Notes: generated by a model from the sequence alone, not told the origin. DNA of 64,000 bases from Variovorax sp. TBS-050B (GCF_029893635.1 NZ_JARXYR010000002.1:2641001-2705000), one strand, 5' to 3'; counted from the first letter of the stretch, positions 25,631 to 37,386 are shown. Numbers and translations are program-made.

Positions 25631-27481
25631 ATGGATCGCGCCGATTTCGTTCACCTCGTGCGCCTGAGCGAGCATGCCAGCGCCGACGACAGCGTGCGCT
25701 ACCGGCGCGGCGTCGCCGCGTTCGCGGCGCTGGGCTATGCCTGGGTGCTGGCCTGCCTGGCCCTGTCGGTCGGCATCATCGCCTGGGTGGCGCTCGCGGC
25801 GCAGCGCGGACGCTTCAGTTTCACGCGCGGCTGGCTGCTGTTGTTCGCGCTCGGCCTGCTCTGGGCGACGCTGCGCGCGCTCTGGGTCCGCTTCGACGAG
25901 CCCGAGGGGCAGGCGCTCTCGCGCGCCGACGCCCCGATGCTGTTCGAGGCGCTCGACCGCATCCGCGCGAAGATCAAGGGGCCGCCGGTCCATCGCGTCT
26001 ACCTCGACGATGCGTTCAACGCCAGCATCCGGCAGGTGCCGCGCTTCGGCCTGTTCGGCGGGGCCGTCAATTCGCTCACCGTCGGGCTGCCGCTCCTGAT
26101 GATGCTCGACCGCCAGCGGTTGCTGTCGGTGCTGGCGCACGAATACGGGCACCTGCGCGGCCAGCACGGCAAGCTCAGCGCCTGGATCTACCGCACGCGG
26201 CTGTCGTGGCTGAAGCTGGACGAGAGCCTGCAGCAGGACGAGGGCGTGATGGCGCTGGTGTCGCAAGCCTTCTTTCGGTGGTACTTTCCGCGCTTCGCCG
26301 CCCGCACCTTCGCGCTCGCGCGGCAGGACGAATACGAGGCCGACCGCATCGCCGCACGCCTGCTGGGCGCGCCCGTGGCCGCGGCGGCGCTGACCGAGAT
26401 CGCCATCAAGGACAGCTGGTACGCCGAGGAATTCTGGGCTGCGCACTGGGCGCGCGCCGAGCGCGAGCCGGAGCCGCCGGGCCCGTTCCAGGCGCTGATG
26501 GCGCAGGCCGGCAAGCCGCTGGACGACGCATTCGCACGCCATGCGCTGCGCGAGGCGATGCGGCAGGTCAGCGACCTGGACGACACCCATCCGGTGCTGC
26601 GCGACCGGCTGGAAGCACTGGGCCAGAAGGCCGCGGTGCCGGCATGGTCCGCCCAGCCGGCGCTCGGCATGCTGGCCGACGGCGCCAAGTGGATCGCCCA
26701 TTTCGACAGGCAGTGGCGCCGTGCCCATGCCACGGACTGGAAGCAGCACCATGCGCACCGCTCGCGCATCCGCGCCCGGGTCGAGCTGCTGGCGGTCAAG
26801 CGGGAGCGCACGCCCGACGAGTGGGTCGAGTGGGCCGACGCCGAACGCCGGCTCGATCCGTCCGCGCCGGTGCGCGCGCGCTACGAGTCCGCGCTGCAGA
26901 TCGCGCCCGAGCATCCGGGCGCACTGCGCGGCCTGGCCCAGGTGCTGCCCGCGCGCGAGCGCGCCGAACGGCTGGCCGTGCTCGACCGGCTGCACCAGGC
27001 GGGCGCGGCGAACCGCTGGTGGGCCGCGAAGACCGCGGTCGCGGCGCTGGAGGACCCGGACGCCGGAACGCACGACGAAGCCTCGCTCAAGCTATGGCGG
27101 GGCCGTCTCAAGGAGGCCGAGGACGCCGAAGCGCGCGCCTGGGAAGAGCTGACGGAGACGCCTTTCTTCAGCCAGATCGCGCGGCATGACCTGGGCGACC
27201 ACGAACTCGGCGAACTGCGCGCCGACCTGGCGCGCTGCCTCCCGGTGTCGCGGGCCTGGGTGGTGCGCAAGAACCTGCGCGAATTCCCTTGGCGACGCGC
27301 CTACGTGGTGTTCGTCGAGCTGCCGAAACTGGAGGACGCCGAGCGCTGGCAGCTCTGCCGCGAACTCGAGCAGACCCTGAGCCTGCCGGGCATGGGGCTG
27401 GTGCTCTGGGCCGGCCACTCGCCGACCCTGGCCGACATCGAGCGCCAGGCCTTCGGACCGACCTGGACGCGCGGCGGCTGA
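25631..27481 (+). CDS. M48-family metallopeptidase, membrane-bound
   Basis: This 616-residue protein has two hydrophobic segments near the N-terminus (about residues 30-85) and the zinc-binding motif in VLAHEYGHLRGQH (HEYGH, about residue 165). A third ligand is probably the Glu of DEYEADRIAARLLG, near residue 237, which is the usual M48 layout. The remaining 350 residues are soluble and helical, partly repeat-like, and do not match a family I can name. The ATG at 25631 follows GGGCAGTGGG; an in-frame start at 25610 is also possible. It probably acts in membrane protein quality control or cell-envelope proteolysis. Confidence 0.85.
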   Translation: MDRADFVHLVRLSEHASADDSVRYRRGVAAFAALGYAWVLACLALSVGIIAWVALAAQRGRFSFTRGWLLLFALGLLWATLRALWVRFDEPEGQALSRADAPMLFEALDRIRAKIKGPPVHRVYLDDAFNASIRQVPRFGLFGGAVNSLTVGLPLLMMLDRQRLLSVLAHEYGHLRGQHGKLSAWIYRTRLSWLKLDESLQQDEGVMALVSQAFFRWYFPRFAARTFALARQDEYEADRIAARLLGAPVAAAALTEIAIKDSWYAEEFWAAHWARAEREPEPPGPFQALMAQAGKPLDDAFARHALREAMRQVSDLDDTHPVLRDRLEALGQKAAVPAWSAQPALGMLADGAKWIAHFDRQWRRAHATDWKQHHAHRSRIRARVELLAVKRERTPDEWVEWADAERRLDPSAPVRARYESALQIAPEHPGALRGLAQVLPARERAERLAVLDRLHQAGAANRWWAAKTAVAALEDPDAGTHDEASLKLWRGRLKEAEDAEARAWEELTETPFFSQIARHDLGDHELGELRADLARCLPVSRAWVVRKNLREFPWRRAYVVFVELPKLEDAERWQLCRELEQTLSLPGMGLVLWAGHSPTLADIERQAFGPTWTRGG

Positions 27482-27493
27482 GACAATCGGGGC

Positions 27494-28765
27494 ATGCACC
27501 CCAAAGCCCTGTTGGAGGCCGCCGCCGATCTGGTGGGCCTTGTCCTGAAATTCGATCACCCCGCCGACCAGGTCGTGTCGCGCTTTTTCCGCGATCACCG
27601 CGAACTCGGGCCGCGCGAGCGGGCCACGCTCGCCGAGACGGTCTACACCGTGCTGCGCAAGAAGCTCCTGTTCGACCACCTCTCGCCCTCGGGCAGCGGC
27701 CCGAAGGAGCGCCGCATGGCCATCCTGGGCTTCCACGGCCCGCGCGACTTCCTCAAGAGCGCCCTCAACGACACCGAGAAGCGCTGGCTGGACAACTGCG
27801 ACGCCGTCAAGCCCGAGGACCTGCTCGAGCGGCACCGTCACAACCTCCCCGAATGGCTGGTCGCGCCGCTCAAGGCGCAGGTGGGCGAGGGCTTCTGGGC
27901 GCTGGCTGAGAGCCTGCAGCAGCCCGCGCCGCTCGATCTGCGCGTCAATGCCCTGACCGACAAGCGCGCGGAGGTCAAGGCCGAACTCGCCAAGGCCGGC
28001 GTGCCTTCGCAGGCCACGCCGTTCTCGCCCTGGGGACTGCGCATCGAGGGCAAGCCCGCCCTGACCAAGCTGGACGCCTTCGCGCGCGGCGCGATCGAGG
28101 TGCAGGACGAGGGCTCCCAGCTGCTGGCGCTGCTGCTCGACGCCAAGCGGGGCGAGATGGTGGTCGATTTCTGCGCCGGTGCCGGCGGCAAGACGCTCGC
28201 GATCGGCGCCACGATGCGCAGCACCGGCCGGCTGTATGCCTTCGACACCTCCGCCCACCGGCTCGATGCGCTCAAGCCCAGGCTGGCGCGCAGCAAGCTG
28301 TCGAACGTCCATCCGGCGGCCATCGCCCACGAGCGCGACGAACGCGTCAAGCGCCTCGCCGGCAAGATCGACCGGGTGCTGGTGGACGCGCCCTGCTCGG
28401 GGCTTGGCACGCTGCGCCGCAATCCCGACCTCAAATGGCGCCAGTCGGCCAAGTCGGTCGAGGAGCTCACGGCCAAGCAGACGGCGATCCTGCAGAGCGC
28501 ATCCCGTCTTGTGAAACCCGGCGGCCGGCTGGTCTATGCCACCTGCAGCGTGCTGCCCGAGGAAAACGAGGCCATCGCCGAGGCCTTCGGCGCGGCCAAC
28601 CCGGAGTTCGTGCCGCAGGACGCCGCGCCGCTGCTGCAGGCGCTCAAGGTGGAGGGTTTCGAGGCGCTTTGCGCCGGCGGGCCGGACGGACACCGCTATC
28701 TGCGGCTGTGGCCCCACCGCCACGCGACCGACGGCTTTTTTGCCGCCGTATGGAACCGTAAATAG
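27494..28765 (+). CDS. RsmB/NOP-family RNA cytosine-C5 methyltransferase
   Basis: This 423-residue SAM-dependent methyltransferase has the SAM site DFCAGAGGKTLAIG, motif IV DAPCSGLGTLRRNPD and motif VI ATCSVLPEENE, which gives the two catalytic Cys of the 5-methylcytosine RNA methyltransferases. The N-terminal 130 residues (DHPADQVVSRFF onwards) look like the RNA-binding/NusB-like part. It probably modifies 16S rRNA but could be another NOP-type enzyme. It starts 12 bases after the M48 gene, so they may be cotranscribed. Confidence 0.92.
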   Translation: MHPKALLEAAADLVGLVLKFDHPADQVVSRFFRDHRELGPRERATLAETVYTVLRKKLLFDHLSPSGSGPKERRMAILGFHGPRDFLKSALNDTEKRWLDNCDAVKPEDLLERHRHNLPEWLVAPLKAQVGEGFWALAESLQQPAPLDLRVNALTDKRAEVKAELAKAGVPSQATPFSPWGLRIEGKPALTKLDAFARGAIEVQDEGSQLLALLLDAKRGEMVVDFCAGAGGKTLAIGATMRSTGRLYAFDTSAHRLDALKPRLARSKLSNVHPAAIAHERDERVKRLAGKIDRVLVDAPCSGLGTLRRNPDLKWRQSAKSVEELTAKQTAILQSASRLVKPGGRLVYATCSVLPEENEAIAEAFGAANPEFVPQDAAPLLQALKVEGFEALCAGGPDGHRYLRLWPHRHATDGFFAAVWNRK

Positions 28766-28908
28766 GTATTGCACTCCAAATCAGGGTAAATCTGCGCTTT
28801 TGCCAAAGGACAAAGGGCCTCGTTTCGGCCCTGCTGCCTTAAAATTGCGCACTTACTCACTGAATGAAAAAAGCTGCACCTTCGTGCGGCCATGGAGCAC
28901 CAAACTCA

Positions 28909-30123
28909 ATGTTGATTCCTGACTCTGCGGTTTTGAGCGCGGCCATCGACTGGCTCGGACACGGCTTGTGGGACCTCACATGGTGGCAGATCGTGTTGTA
29001 CACGCTCGTCACCACGCACATCACGATCGCCGCGGTCACGCTCTTCCTGCACCGCACGCAGACCCACCGGGCCATGGACCTCGGTCCCGTGCCGTCGCAT
29101 TTCTTCCGGTTCTGGCTCTGGATCGGCACCGGCATGGTGACCAAGCAGTGGGTGGCCATCCACCGCAAGCACCACGCCAAGTGCGAGACCGAGGAAGATC
29201 CCCACAGCCCGCAGGTCAAGGGCATCGAGGAAGTCCTCTGGCGCGGCGCCGAGCTGTACCGCGCCGAGTCGAAGAACAAGGACACGATCGAGCGCTATGG
29301 CCACGGCACGCCCGACGACTGGATCGAGCGCAACCTGTACTCGCGCTACAGCTGGCAGGGCGTCGGGCTGATGCTCGTGCTCAACCTCGCGCTGTTCGGC
29401 GTGGTTGGCCTCTCGGTCTGGGCCGTGCAGATGCTGTGGATCCCGATCACTGCGGCCGGCATCATCAACGGCATCGGCCACTACTGGGGCTACCGCAACT
29501 TCGAGGCGCCCGATGCGAGCCGCAACGTGTTCCCGTGGGGCGTGATCATCGGTGGCGAAGAGCTGCACAACAACCATCACACCTATCCGACGGCAGCCAA
29601 GTTCTCGGTCAAGAAGTATGAATTCGACATCGGCTGGGTCTACATCCAGATGATGCAGAAGATCGGCTGGGCCAAGGTCAAGAAGCTGCCGCCGAAGATG
29701 CAGATCGGCGACATCCGCCCGGTGGCCGACGAGAAGACGCTCGAGGCAGTCATCGCCAACCGCTACGAAGTGATGGCCGGCTATGCGCGCGAAATGCGCC
29801 GCGTCACCCGTGCCGAGCTCGTTGCGCTCAAGACCCGCGGTGGCGACATTTCGGTGCTCAAGGCCGCGAAGAACTGGCTGCATCGAGACGACGACAAGGT
29901 GCCTGCTTCGGCCCGCACCCACCTCGTGCAGGCGCGCGCTGCCCATCCGGTCATCGACAAGATGGTCACGATGCGCGAAGAACTGCGCCAGCTCTGGCTC
30001 AACACCTCGCAGTCGCGCGAGCAGCTGGCGGCCGATCTGGCGGCCTGGTGCCACCGCGCGGAGGCCAGCGGCATTGCCGGCCTTCGCGAGTTCTCGACCC
30101 GTCTGCGCGCAGCGCGGGCCTGA
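28909..30123 (+). CDS. Acyl-CoA/acyl-lipid desaturase
   Basis: This 404-residue integral membrane diiron desaturase introduces a double bond into fatty acyl chains. The three His boxes are present: HRTQTHR (HX4H), HRKHHAK (HXXHH) and HNNHH (HXXHH). Hydrophobic segments flank them. The C-terminal third (from about residue 280) is charged and helical, longer than the minimal family. Start MLIPDSAVL at 28909 is preferred; an in-frame ATG at 28864 would add 15 hydrophilic residues. Two terminators follow. Confidence 0.93.
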   Translation: MLIPDSAVLSAAIDWLGHGLWDLTWWQIVLYTLVTTHITIAAVTLFLHRTQTHRAMDLGPVPSHFFRFWLWIGTGMVTKQWVAIHRKHHAKCETEEDPHSPQVKGIEEVLWRGAELYRAESKNKDTIERYGHGTPDDWIERNLYSRYSWQGVGLMLVLNLALFGVVGLSVWAVQMLWIPITAAGIINGIGHYWGYRNFEAPDASRNVFPWGVIIGGEELHNNHHTYPTAAKFSVKKYEFDIGWVYIQMMQKIGWAKVKKLPPKMQIGDIRPVADEKTLEAVIANRYEVMAGYAREMRRVTRAELVALKTRGGDISVLKAAKNWLHRDDDKVPASARTHLVQARAAHPVIDKMVTMREELRQLWLNTSQSREQLAADLAAWCHRAEASGIAGLREFSTRLRAARA

Positions 30124-30183
30124 AGGGCGAAGCGTTACTCTCCTGCCGTGGCGCCGCGTTGTCGGCGCCGCTCCATCGAAAAG

Positions 30184-30209
30184 AAAGCCGGCTTCATGCC
30201 GGCTTTTTT
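30184..30209 (+). terminator. Rho-independent terminator after the desaturase gene
   Basis: AAAGCCGGC and GCCGGCTTT pair around TTCAT and are followed by a T-run, 60 bases after the stop codon. Confidence 0.85.
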
Positions 30210-30275
30210 GCGCCCGTCTTCGCCGTCCCGACGCCGGGCCATCGACGGAAGGCCGCCGAGAAGGGAAGGGCAATA

Positions 30276-30311
30276 AAAAAACCCCGCAGGGGCATCCCAG
30301 CGGGGTTTTTT
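30276..30311. terminator. Bidirectional terminator between the desaturase gene and rpmG
   Basis: AAAAAACCCCGC and GCGGGGTTTTTT are perfect inverted arms with A/T tails on both sides. It can end rpmG transcription from the right and readthrough from the left. Confidence 0.88.
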
Positions 30312-30332
30312 CGGAAAACCAGGAGCGCCGAA

Positions 30333-30506
30333 TTACTTCAGCTTGATTTCCTTGTATTCGACGTGCTTGCGCGCCTTCGGGTCGAACTTCATGATCGACA
30401 TCTTTTCAGGCATCGTCTTCTTGTTCTTGCTGGTCGTGTAGAAGTGGCCGGTACCCGCGGTGGATTCCAGCTTGATCTTTTCGCGTCCGCCTTTGCTCGT
30501 TGCCAT
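30333..30506 (-). CDS. rpmG: 50S ribosomal protein L33
   Basis: This 57-residue basic protein of the large ribosomal subunit contains [11 protein letters not shown] and [19 protein letters not shown], the conserved core of bacterial L33. It is the Cys-free form, so it has no zinc ribbon. It is downstream of rpmB by 11 bases, the conserved rpmB-rpmG order. The ATG at 30506 is preceded by AAGGAGC. Confidence 0.97.
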   Translation of the reverse strand: MATSKGGREKIKLESTAGTGHFYTTSKNKKTMPEKMSIMKFDPKARKHVEYKEIKLK

Positions 30507-30517
30507 GATTCAGCTCC

Positions 30518-30751
30518 TTAGGCTTGGCCGCGCGCACGCAGGTCTGCGAGCACGGCGTCGATGCCGTTCTTGTCGATCAGGCGCAGTGCGGCGCTCGAAA
30601 CACGCAGGCGAACCCAACGGTTTTCACTTTCGACCCAGAAACGACGGTATTGCAGGTTCGGCAGGAACCGGCGCTTGGTTTTGTTGTTGGCGTGGGAAAC
30701 GTTGTTTCCGACCATCGGGCCCTTGCCCGTGATATCGCATACGCGTGCCAT
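30518..30751 (-). CDS. rpmB: 50S ribosomal protein L28
   Basis: This 77-residue protein has the usual L28 landmarks: [33 protein letters not shown] at the N-terminus (shown here only for orientation as two blocks, [17 protein letters not shown] and [11 protein letters not shown]) and [13 protein letters not shown] at the C-terminus. It is the Cys-poor form. It leads the rpmBG pair and has a long leader with a candidate promoter. Confidence 0.97.
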   Translation of the reverse strand: MARVCDITGKGPMVGNNVSHANNKTKRRFLPNLQYRRFWVESENRWVRLRVSSAALRLIDKNGIDAVLADLRARGQA

Positions 30752-30907
30752 GAGGACACTCTTTCTTGAACAGCTGGCACCGGCGCAATCAGGGCGATTG
30801 CAGGTGTTTTGCAGCTTGACCTCGCCAGAAACGGGTGGCGGTACCCCGGCTTGCCGCACTTCGCAACGAGGCCCCGTGAAAGGGCCTCAGTTTCGGCAAA
30901 GCCTTGG

Positions 30908-30938
30908 ATTATAGCCCTTTTGGGCGCGGCGCAGGCAA
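30908..30938 (-). promoter_or_regulatory. Candidate promoter for rpmB-rpmG
   Basis: On the minus strand TATAAT lies at 30913-30908 with TTGCCT about 19 bases upstream. The resulting leader of roughly 150 bases holds a 7-bp hairpin (30868-30888) before rpmB. Confidence 0.45.
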
Positions 30939-30955
30939 ACGCGCCCGCGCGGGGC

Positions 30956-31951
<996 letters not shown>

Positions 31952-32102
31952 TCAGCGTGTACATTTTCAGGGTGGTACTGTTAGTTAGGGAGTATCACCG
32001 CCTGGTTCAACACCCGGTGGGAGGCGTTTTCAATGGGCGTGATTGTAGTAATCCATCAGTCTCACAAAAGATGGGCTGCCGCGCCGTATCAGGGATCGAT
32101 CG

Positions 32103-32777
32103 ATGTCAATGCTGTCCAATCTTGAGTTGCTCAGACGTGTTCCGCTGTTCGCGTCGCTGACACCTTCGCAGTCCGCGAGCATCGCGGACACGATCGTCAA
32201 GAAGCGTTTCAAGCGTGCGGAAATCATCGTCGAGCAGGGCAAGAAGTCCGATGCTCTCTACATCATCCTCACGGGCCGCGCGCGCGTGACCAGTGCCGAC
32301 AGCCGGGGCCGCGAAGTGATCCTGGCCACGCTGCACACCGGCGACCACATCGGCGAGATGAGCCTGATCGACGACGAGCCGCATTCGGCCACCGTCCGCG
32401 CCGAGATCCAGTGCGACGTGCTCATGCTCGGCCGCGAGGCCTTCTCGCGCTGCCTGCCCGAGAACTCCTCGATGGCCTACAACATCATGCGCGGCCTGGT
32501 GCAGCGCCTGCGCCATGCCGACCGCAAGATCGAGTCGCTGGCGCTGATGGACGTCTACGGCCGCGTGGCGCGCTCGCTGCTCGAGTTCGCCACCGCCGAC
32601 GGTGCGGGCAACCTCAAGGTGCGCGACAAGATCTCGCGCCAGGACCTCGCGAAAATGGTGGGCGCCTCGCGCGAGATGGTGAGCCGCGTGATGAAGGACC
32701 TCGAAGAGCGCGGCTTCGTCCAGACCCAGGACGACGGCTCCATGCTCGTGAAGGAGCGGCTCCTGTCGCTCGCGTGA
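32103..32777 (+). CDS. Crp/Fnr-family transcriptional regulator
   Basis: This 224-residue regulator has an N-terminal cyclic-nucleotide-binding-like domain ([38 protein letters not shown]) and a C-terminal winged helix ([20 protein letters not shown]). The binding-site signature [15 protein letters not shown] lacks the Arg-Ser pair of cAMP-binding Crp, and there is no Fnr-type Cys cluster, so the ligand is uncertain. It precedes ftsK and may be transcribed toward it. Confidence 0.93.
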   Translation: MSMLSNLELLRRVPLFASLTPSQSASIADTIVKKRFKRAEIIVEQGKKSDALYIILTGRARVTSADSRGREVILATLHTGDHIGEMSLIDDEPHSATVRAEIQCDVLMLGREAFSRCLPENSSMAYNIMRGLVQRLRHADRKIESLALMDVYGRVARSLLEFATADGAGNLKVRDKISRQDLAKMVGASREMVSRVMKDLEERGFVQTQDDGSMLVKERLLSLA

Positions 32778-32868
32778 AGCCCGGGAGCGGGTGGCCGCGG
32801 CCGGGCCCTTTTGTTGTAGTGTTCAGGCCTCGGGCCGCCGCTTTCCGGGCTCGGGTGCCGCGTTTTTC

Positions 32869-35268
32869 ATGACCTATTCGCTCAATACGCTTCAATCCTC
32901 TTCCGCCGACGAAGGGCAGCCCGTGCGCATGCGCGCCATGCGCTTCGCCCACGAGATCACGCTGATCGCCGGTTTCGCGGCCCTGCTGTTCTGGCTGCTG
33001 GCGATGCTGAGCTTCACGCCTTCCGATGCGGCGTGGTCGACCTCCGGCACGGGCGGCGAGATCAAGAACTGGGGCGGCCGCATCGGCGCCTGGCTCGCCG
33101 ACGGCAGCTATTTCCTCGCCGGCTACTCGGTCTGGTGGTGCCTCGCGGCGGGCCTGCGCGCATGGCTTTCGTCCCTCGCCAACTGGCTGCGCGGCGGCGA
33201 AGCCGCGCAGGGCGAGCAACCCGTGCGCGGTCGTTTCAACCGCAGCCGGATCGCCTTCTGGTTCGGGCTGCTGCTGCTGCTGTCCGCGAGCGCGGTGCTC
33301 GAGTGGTCGCGCCTGTACCGCCTCGAATCCCATCTGCCGGGCTCGGGCGGGGGCGTACTGGGCTATCTCGTGGGGCCCGCGAGCGTGCGCTGGATGGGCT
33401 TCACCGGCTCGGCGCTGGTGGCCATCGCCGCGGGCGTGATCGGTTCGGCGCTGGTGTTCCGTTTCTCGTGGACCCAGATCGCCGAGCGCATCGGCGCGCG
33501 GGCCTACTCGCTGTTCGAATCGCGCCGCGAGAAGCGCGAACTCGCGGCCGACATCGCCATGGGCAAGCAGGCGGCCCGCGAGCGCGCGGAGGCCGAGGAT
33601 CCTCCGTTCTCGCGCACGCCCGACAGCGAGCCGGCCGCGCTGGCGGACGACGAGGAACTGCACATCGAGCCCCGGCCCAAGCGCCGGGCTCCCTCGCCGC
33701 CGGTCCAGATCGAACCCGCGCTGGCCGAAGTGCCGAAGAGCGACCGCGTCGCCAAGGAGCGCCAGAAGCCGCTCTTCAAGGAACTGCCCGACAGCAAGCT
33801 GCCGCAGGTCGACCTGCTCGACCCCGCGCAGGCGCGCCAGGAAACCGTCTCGGCCGACACGCTCGAGATGACCTCGCGCATGATCGAGAAGAAGCTCAAG
33901 GACTTCGGTGTCGAGGTGCGCGTGGTGCTCGCTTCGCCGGGGCCGGTCATCACGCGCTACGAGATCGAGCCCGCCACCGGCGTCAAGGGCTCGCAGATCG
34001 TCAACCTCGCCAAGGACCTGGCACGTTCGCTCTCGCTGGTGTCGATCCGCGTGGTCGAGACCATCCCCGGCAAGAACTACATGGCGCTCGAACTGCCGAA
34101 CGCCAAGCGGCAGTCGATCAAGCTCAGCGAGATCCTCGGCTCGCAGGTCTACAACGAAGGCAAGTCGATGCTCACGATGGGCCTCGGCAAGGACATCATC
34201 GGCAACCCCGTGGTGGCCGACCTCGCGAAGATGCCGCACGTGCTCGTGGCCGGCACCACCGGTTCGGGCAAGTCGGTGGGCATCAACGCGATGATCCTTT
34301 CGCTGCTCTACAAGGCCGAGGCGCGCGACGTGCGCCTGCTCATGATCGACCCGAAGATGCTCGAGATGTCGGTCTACGAAGGCATTCCGCACCTGCTCGC
34401 GCCCGTGGTCACCGACATGCGCCAGGCCGCGCACGGCCTCAACTGGTGCGTGGCCGAGATGGAGCGCCGCTACAAGCTCATGAGCAAGCTCGGCGTGCGC
34501 AACCTGGCGGGCTACAACACCAAGATCGACGAGGCCAAGGCGCGCGAGGAATTCATCTACAACCCCTTCAGCCTCACGCCCGACGATCCCGAGCCGCTCA
34601 AGCGCGAGCCGCACATCGTGGTGGTGATCGACGAACTGGCCGACCTGATGATGGTGGTCGGCAAGAAGATCGAAGAGCTGATCGCGCGCCTCGCGCAGAA
34701 GGCGCGCGCGGCCGGCATCCACCTGATCCTCGCCACGCAGCGCCCGAGCGTCGACGTGATCACGGGCCTCATCAAGGCCAACATCCCGACCCGCATCGCG
34801 TTCCAGGTGTCGAGCAAGATCGACAGTCGCACCATCCTCGACCAGATGGGCGCCGAGGCGCTGCTCGGCATGGGCGACATGCTCTACATGCCGAGCGGCA
34901 CCGGCCTGCCGATCCGCGTGCACGGCGCCTTCGTGAGCGACGACGAGGTGCACCGCGTGGTGGCCTACCTCAAGAGCCAGGGCGAGCCCGACTACATCGA
35001 GGGCGTGCTCGAGGGCGGCACGGTCGATGGCGAAGGCGACATGCTCGGCGGCGATGGCGGCGACGGCGAGAAGGATCCGATGTACGACCAGGCGGTCGAA
35101 GTGGTGCTCAAGAACCGCAAGGCCAGCATCTCGCTGGTGCAGCGCCACCTGAAGATCGGCTACAACCGCGCCGCGCGGCTGGTGGAAGACATGGAAAAGG
35201 CCGGCCTCGTGAGCGCCATGAGCGGCAGCGGCCAGCGCGAGATCCTCGTGCCGGCACGCGCCGAATAG
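32869..35268 (+). CDS. ftsK: DNA translocase FtsK
   Basis: This 799-residue protein couples chromosome segregation to cell division at the septum. Several hydrophobic segments lie in the first 220 residues. A charged linker follows, then the motor domain with Walker A ([15 protein letters not shown]), Walker B ([14 protein letters not shown]) and the FtsK-type [12 protein letters not shown]. The C-terminal gamma winged helix begins at [15 protein letters not shown] and reads [16 protein letters not shown]. The start at 32869 (MTYSLNTL) is preferred to in-frame codons upstream. It is the first gene of ftsK-lolA-rarA. Confidence 0.97.
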   Translation: MTYSLNTLQSSSADEGQPVRMRAMRFAHEITLIAGFAALLFWLLAMLSFTPSDAAWSTSGTGGEIKNWGGRIGAWLADGSYFLAGYSVWWCLAAGLRAWLSSLANWLRGGEAAQGEQPVRGRFNRSRIAFWFGLLLLLSASAVLEWSRLYRLESHLPGSGGGVLGYLVGPASVRWMGFTGSALVAIAAGVIGSALVFRFSWTQIAERIGARAYSLFESRREKRELAADIAMGKQAARERAEAEDPPFSRTPDSEPAALADDEELHIEPRPKRRAPSPPVQIEPALAEVPKSDRVAKERQKPLFKELPDSKLPQVDLLDPAQARQETVSADTLEMTSRMIEKKLKDFGVEVRVVLASPGPVITRYEIEPATGVKGSQIVNLAKDLARSLSLVSIRVVETIPGKNYMALELPNAKRQSIKLSEILGSQVYNEGKSMLTMGLGKDIIGNPVVADLAKMPHVLVAGTTGSGKSVGINAMILSLLYKAEARDVRLLMIDPKMLEMSVYEGIPHLLAPVVTDMRQAAHGLNWCVAEMERRYKLMSKLGVRNLAGYNTKIDEAKAREEFIYNPFSLTPDDPEPLKREPHIVVVIDELADLMMVVGKKIEELIARLAQKARAAGIHLILATQRPSVDVITGLIKANIPTRIAFQVSSKIDSRTILDQMGAEALLGMGDMLYMPSGTGLPIRVHGAFVSDDEVHRVVAYLKSQGEPDYIEGVLEGGTVDGEGDMLGGDGGDGEKDPMYDQAVEVVLKNRKASISLVQRHLKIGYNRAARLVEDMEKAGLVSAMSGSGQREILVPARAE

Positions 35269-35435
35269 TCGCCAAAGACCTGCCCGCCGCCCCGTTACGC
35301 GCTGACAAGCCGGTTGCAAAGACTGCGATAGCGTTGCAAAACTTCATCGCGCCCCTGCATGCCGCAACGTGCGGCGCGGTATGGTCGATGGCAACGCAAC
35401 GCAACGCAACTCGCTCGCATGCTGAGGAACTCCCC

Positions 35436-36068
35436 ATGAAAATCCGTCACTGGCTGCTGGTCGGCCTTCTCTGTTCCGCCAATGCCTGGGCCGGCGGGCT
35501 CGAAAGCCTCGAGGCCTTCGTGAAGACCGTGAAATCGGGCCGCGCCGAGTTCACCCAGACCGTCACGGCGCCGCCGCGCGACGGCCAGCCGGGGCGCTCC
35601 AAGACCTCGAGCGGCACCTTCGAATTCCAGCGCCCGGGCAAGTTCAAGTTCGACTACCAGAAGCCTTTCGCGCAGATGATCGTGGCCGACGGCAAGACGC
35701 TCTGGCTCTACGACGCCGACCTGAACCAGGTCACGCAGCGCGCGCAGTCGCAGGCACTGGGCTCGACGCCCGCCGCGCTGATCGCGGCCGCACCCGACCT
35801 GCGCGCATTGCAGGCCGACTTCGCGCTCGAGGCCGCGCCGGAGCGCGACGGCCTGCAGTGGGTCAAGGCCACGCCGAAGAACAAGGACGGCCAGCTGCAG
35901 CACGTGCAGGTCGGCTTCCAGGGCGATGCGCTCGCCGCGCTCGAGATCCTCGACAGCTTCGGCCAGCGCTCGGTGCTCAAGTTCAGCAAGGTCGAAGTGA
36001 ACCCCGCGCTCGGCGCGAACGTGTTCGAGTTCAAGGCGCCGGCGGGCGCCGACGTCATCAAGCAATAG
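35436..36068 (+). CDS. lolA: Outer-membrane lipoprotein carrier LolA
   Basis: This 210-residue periplasmic chaperone carries lipoproteins from LolCDE to LolB. The first 19 residues form a Sec signal (KIRHWLLVGLLCSANAWA). The mature protein shows FVKTVKSGRAEFTQTV, GTFEFQRPGKFKFDYQKPF and the C-terminal SALGANVFEFK-type strand (here ALGANVFEFKAPAG). It sits between ftsK and rarA, a conserved order. Confidence 0.95.
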   Translation: MKIRHWLLVGLLCSANAWAGGLESLEAFVKTVKSGRAEFTQTVTAPPRDGQPGRSKTSSGTFEFQRPGKFKFDYQKPFAQMIVADGKTLWLYDADLNQVTQRAQSQALGSTPAALIAAAPDLRALQADFALEAAPERDGLQWVKATPKNKDGQLQHVQVGFQGDALAALEILDSFGQRSVLKFSKVEVNPALGANVFEFKAPAGADVIKQ

Positions 36069-36093
36069 CAGACCCACGGAAGCGCAAGGCAGT

Positions 36094-37386
36094 TTGGCCA
36101 CCAGTTCGCATCAACCCCTCGCCGAGCGCCTGCGTCCGAAGACGCTGGGCGAAGTGATCGGCCAGCAGCACCTGCTCGGTGCGGGCATGCCGCTGCGCAT
36201 CGCCTTCGAATCGGGCCAGCCGCATTCGTGCATCCTCTGGGGGCCGCCCGGCACCGGCAAGACCACGATCGCGCGGCTCATGGCCGACGCCTTCGATGCG
36301 CAGTTCCTCAGCATCAGCGCCGTGCTCGGCGGCGTGAAGGACATCCGCGAGGCGGTCGAACGCGCCACCGCCGCGCGCGACGGGCTGGAACAGCGGCGCA
36401 CCATCGTCTTCGTCGACGAGGTGCACCGCTTCAACAAGAGCCAGCAGGACGCCTTCCTGCCGCATGTGGAATCGGGCCTCTTCACCTTCATCGGGGCGAC
36501 CACCGAGAACCCTTCGTTCGAGGTCAACTCGGCCCTGCTTTCGCGCGCCGCGGTCTACGTGCTGCAGCCGCTCACCGAAGCCGATCTCAAGCAGATCGTC
36601 GGCAAGGCGCAGGCCATCGACGCCGTGCCCGCGATCGAGGAGGCCGCGATCGACCGCCTCATCGCCTACGCCGACGGCGACGCACGGCGGCTGCTCAACA
36701 CGCTCGAGACGCTGGCCGTGGCGGCGCGCGCCGAGAAGCTCGGCCAGATCACCGACGAATGGCTGCTGCGCGTGCTCGGCGAGCGGATGCGGCGCTACGA
36801 CAAGGGCGGCGAGCAGTTCTACGACACCATCAGCGCGCTGCACAAGTCGGTGCGCGGCAGCGATCCCGATGCCTCGCTCTACTGGTTCGTGCGCATGCTC
36901 GACGGCGGTGCCGATCCGCGCTACATGGCGCGCCGGCTGATCCGCATGGCGAGCGAAGACATCGGCCTGGCGGATCCACGGGCGCTGCGGCTCGCGCTCG
37001 ACGCGGCCGAGGTCTACGAGCGGCTGGGTACGCCCGAAGGCGAGCTCGCGCTGGCGGAATGCGTGGTCTATCTCGCGATGGCACCGAAGTCGAACGCCGT
37101 CTACACCGCCTACAACGAGGTCCGCGCGCTGGTGCGCAAGGACAGCACGCGGCCCGTGCCGATGCACCTGCGCAATGCGCCCACCAAGCTCATGAAGGAC
37201 CTCGACTACGGCAAGGGCTACCGCTATGCGCACGACGAGGAGGGTGGCTTTGCCGCCGGCGAGCGCTACCTGCCCGATGGCCTCGAGGGCCAGGTCTTCT
37301 ACGAGCCCGTCGAGCGCGGGCTCGAGATCCGCATCGCAGAGAAGCTCCGCGAGCTGCGCCGGCGCAATGCCGAGCGCGGCCAGTGA
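36094..37386 (+). CDS. rarA: Replication-associated recombination protein A (AAA+ ATPase)
   Basis: This 430-residue AAA+ protein, related to clamp-loader ATPases, acts at stalled replication forks. Walker A is ILWGPPGTGKTTIARL, Walker B is TIVFVDEVHRFNKSQQDAF, and sensor 1 is FIGATTENPSFEVN. The C-terminal tetramerisation part contains KSVRGSDPDASLYW and YGKGYRYAHDEEGGF. Start is TTG at 36094, 25 bases after lolA, with AAGGCAG just upstream. Confidence 0.96.
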   Translation: MATSSHQPLAERLRPKTLGEVIGQQHLLGAGMPLRIAFESGQPHSCILWGPPGTGKTTIARLMADAFDAQFLSISAVLGGVKDIREAVERATAARDGLEQRRTIVFVDEVHRFNKSQQDAFLPHVESGLFTFIGATTENPSFEVNSALLSRAAVYVLQPLTEADLKQIVGKAQAIDAVPAIEEAAIDRLIAYADGDARRLLNTLETLAVAARAEKLGQITDEWLLRVLGERMRRYDKGGEQFYDTISALHKSVRGSDPDASLYWFVRMLDGGADPRYMARRLIRMASEDIGLADPRALRLALDAAEVYERLGTPEGELALAECVVYLAMAPKSNAVYTAYNEVRALVRKDSTRPVPMHLRNAPTKLMKDLDYGKGYRYAHDEEGGFAAGERYLPDGLEGQVFYEPVERGLEIRIAEKLRELRRRNAERGQ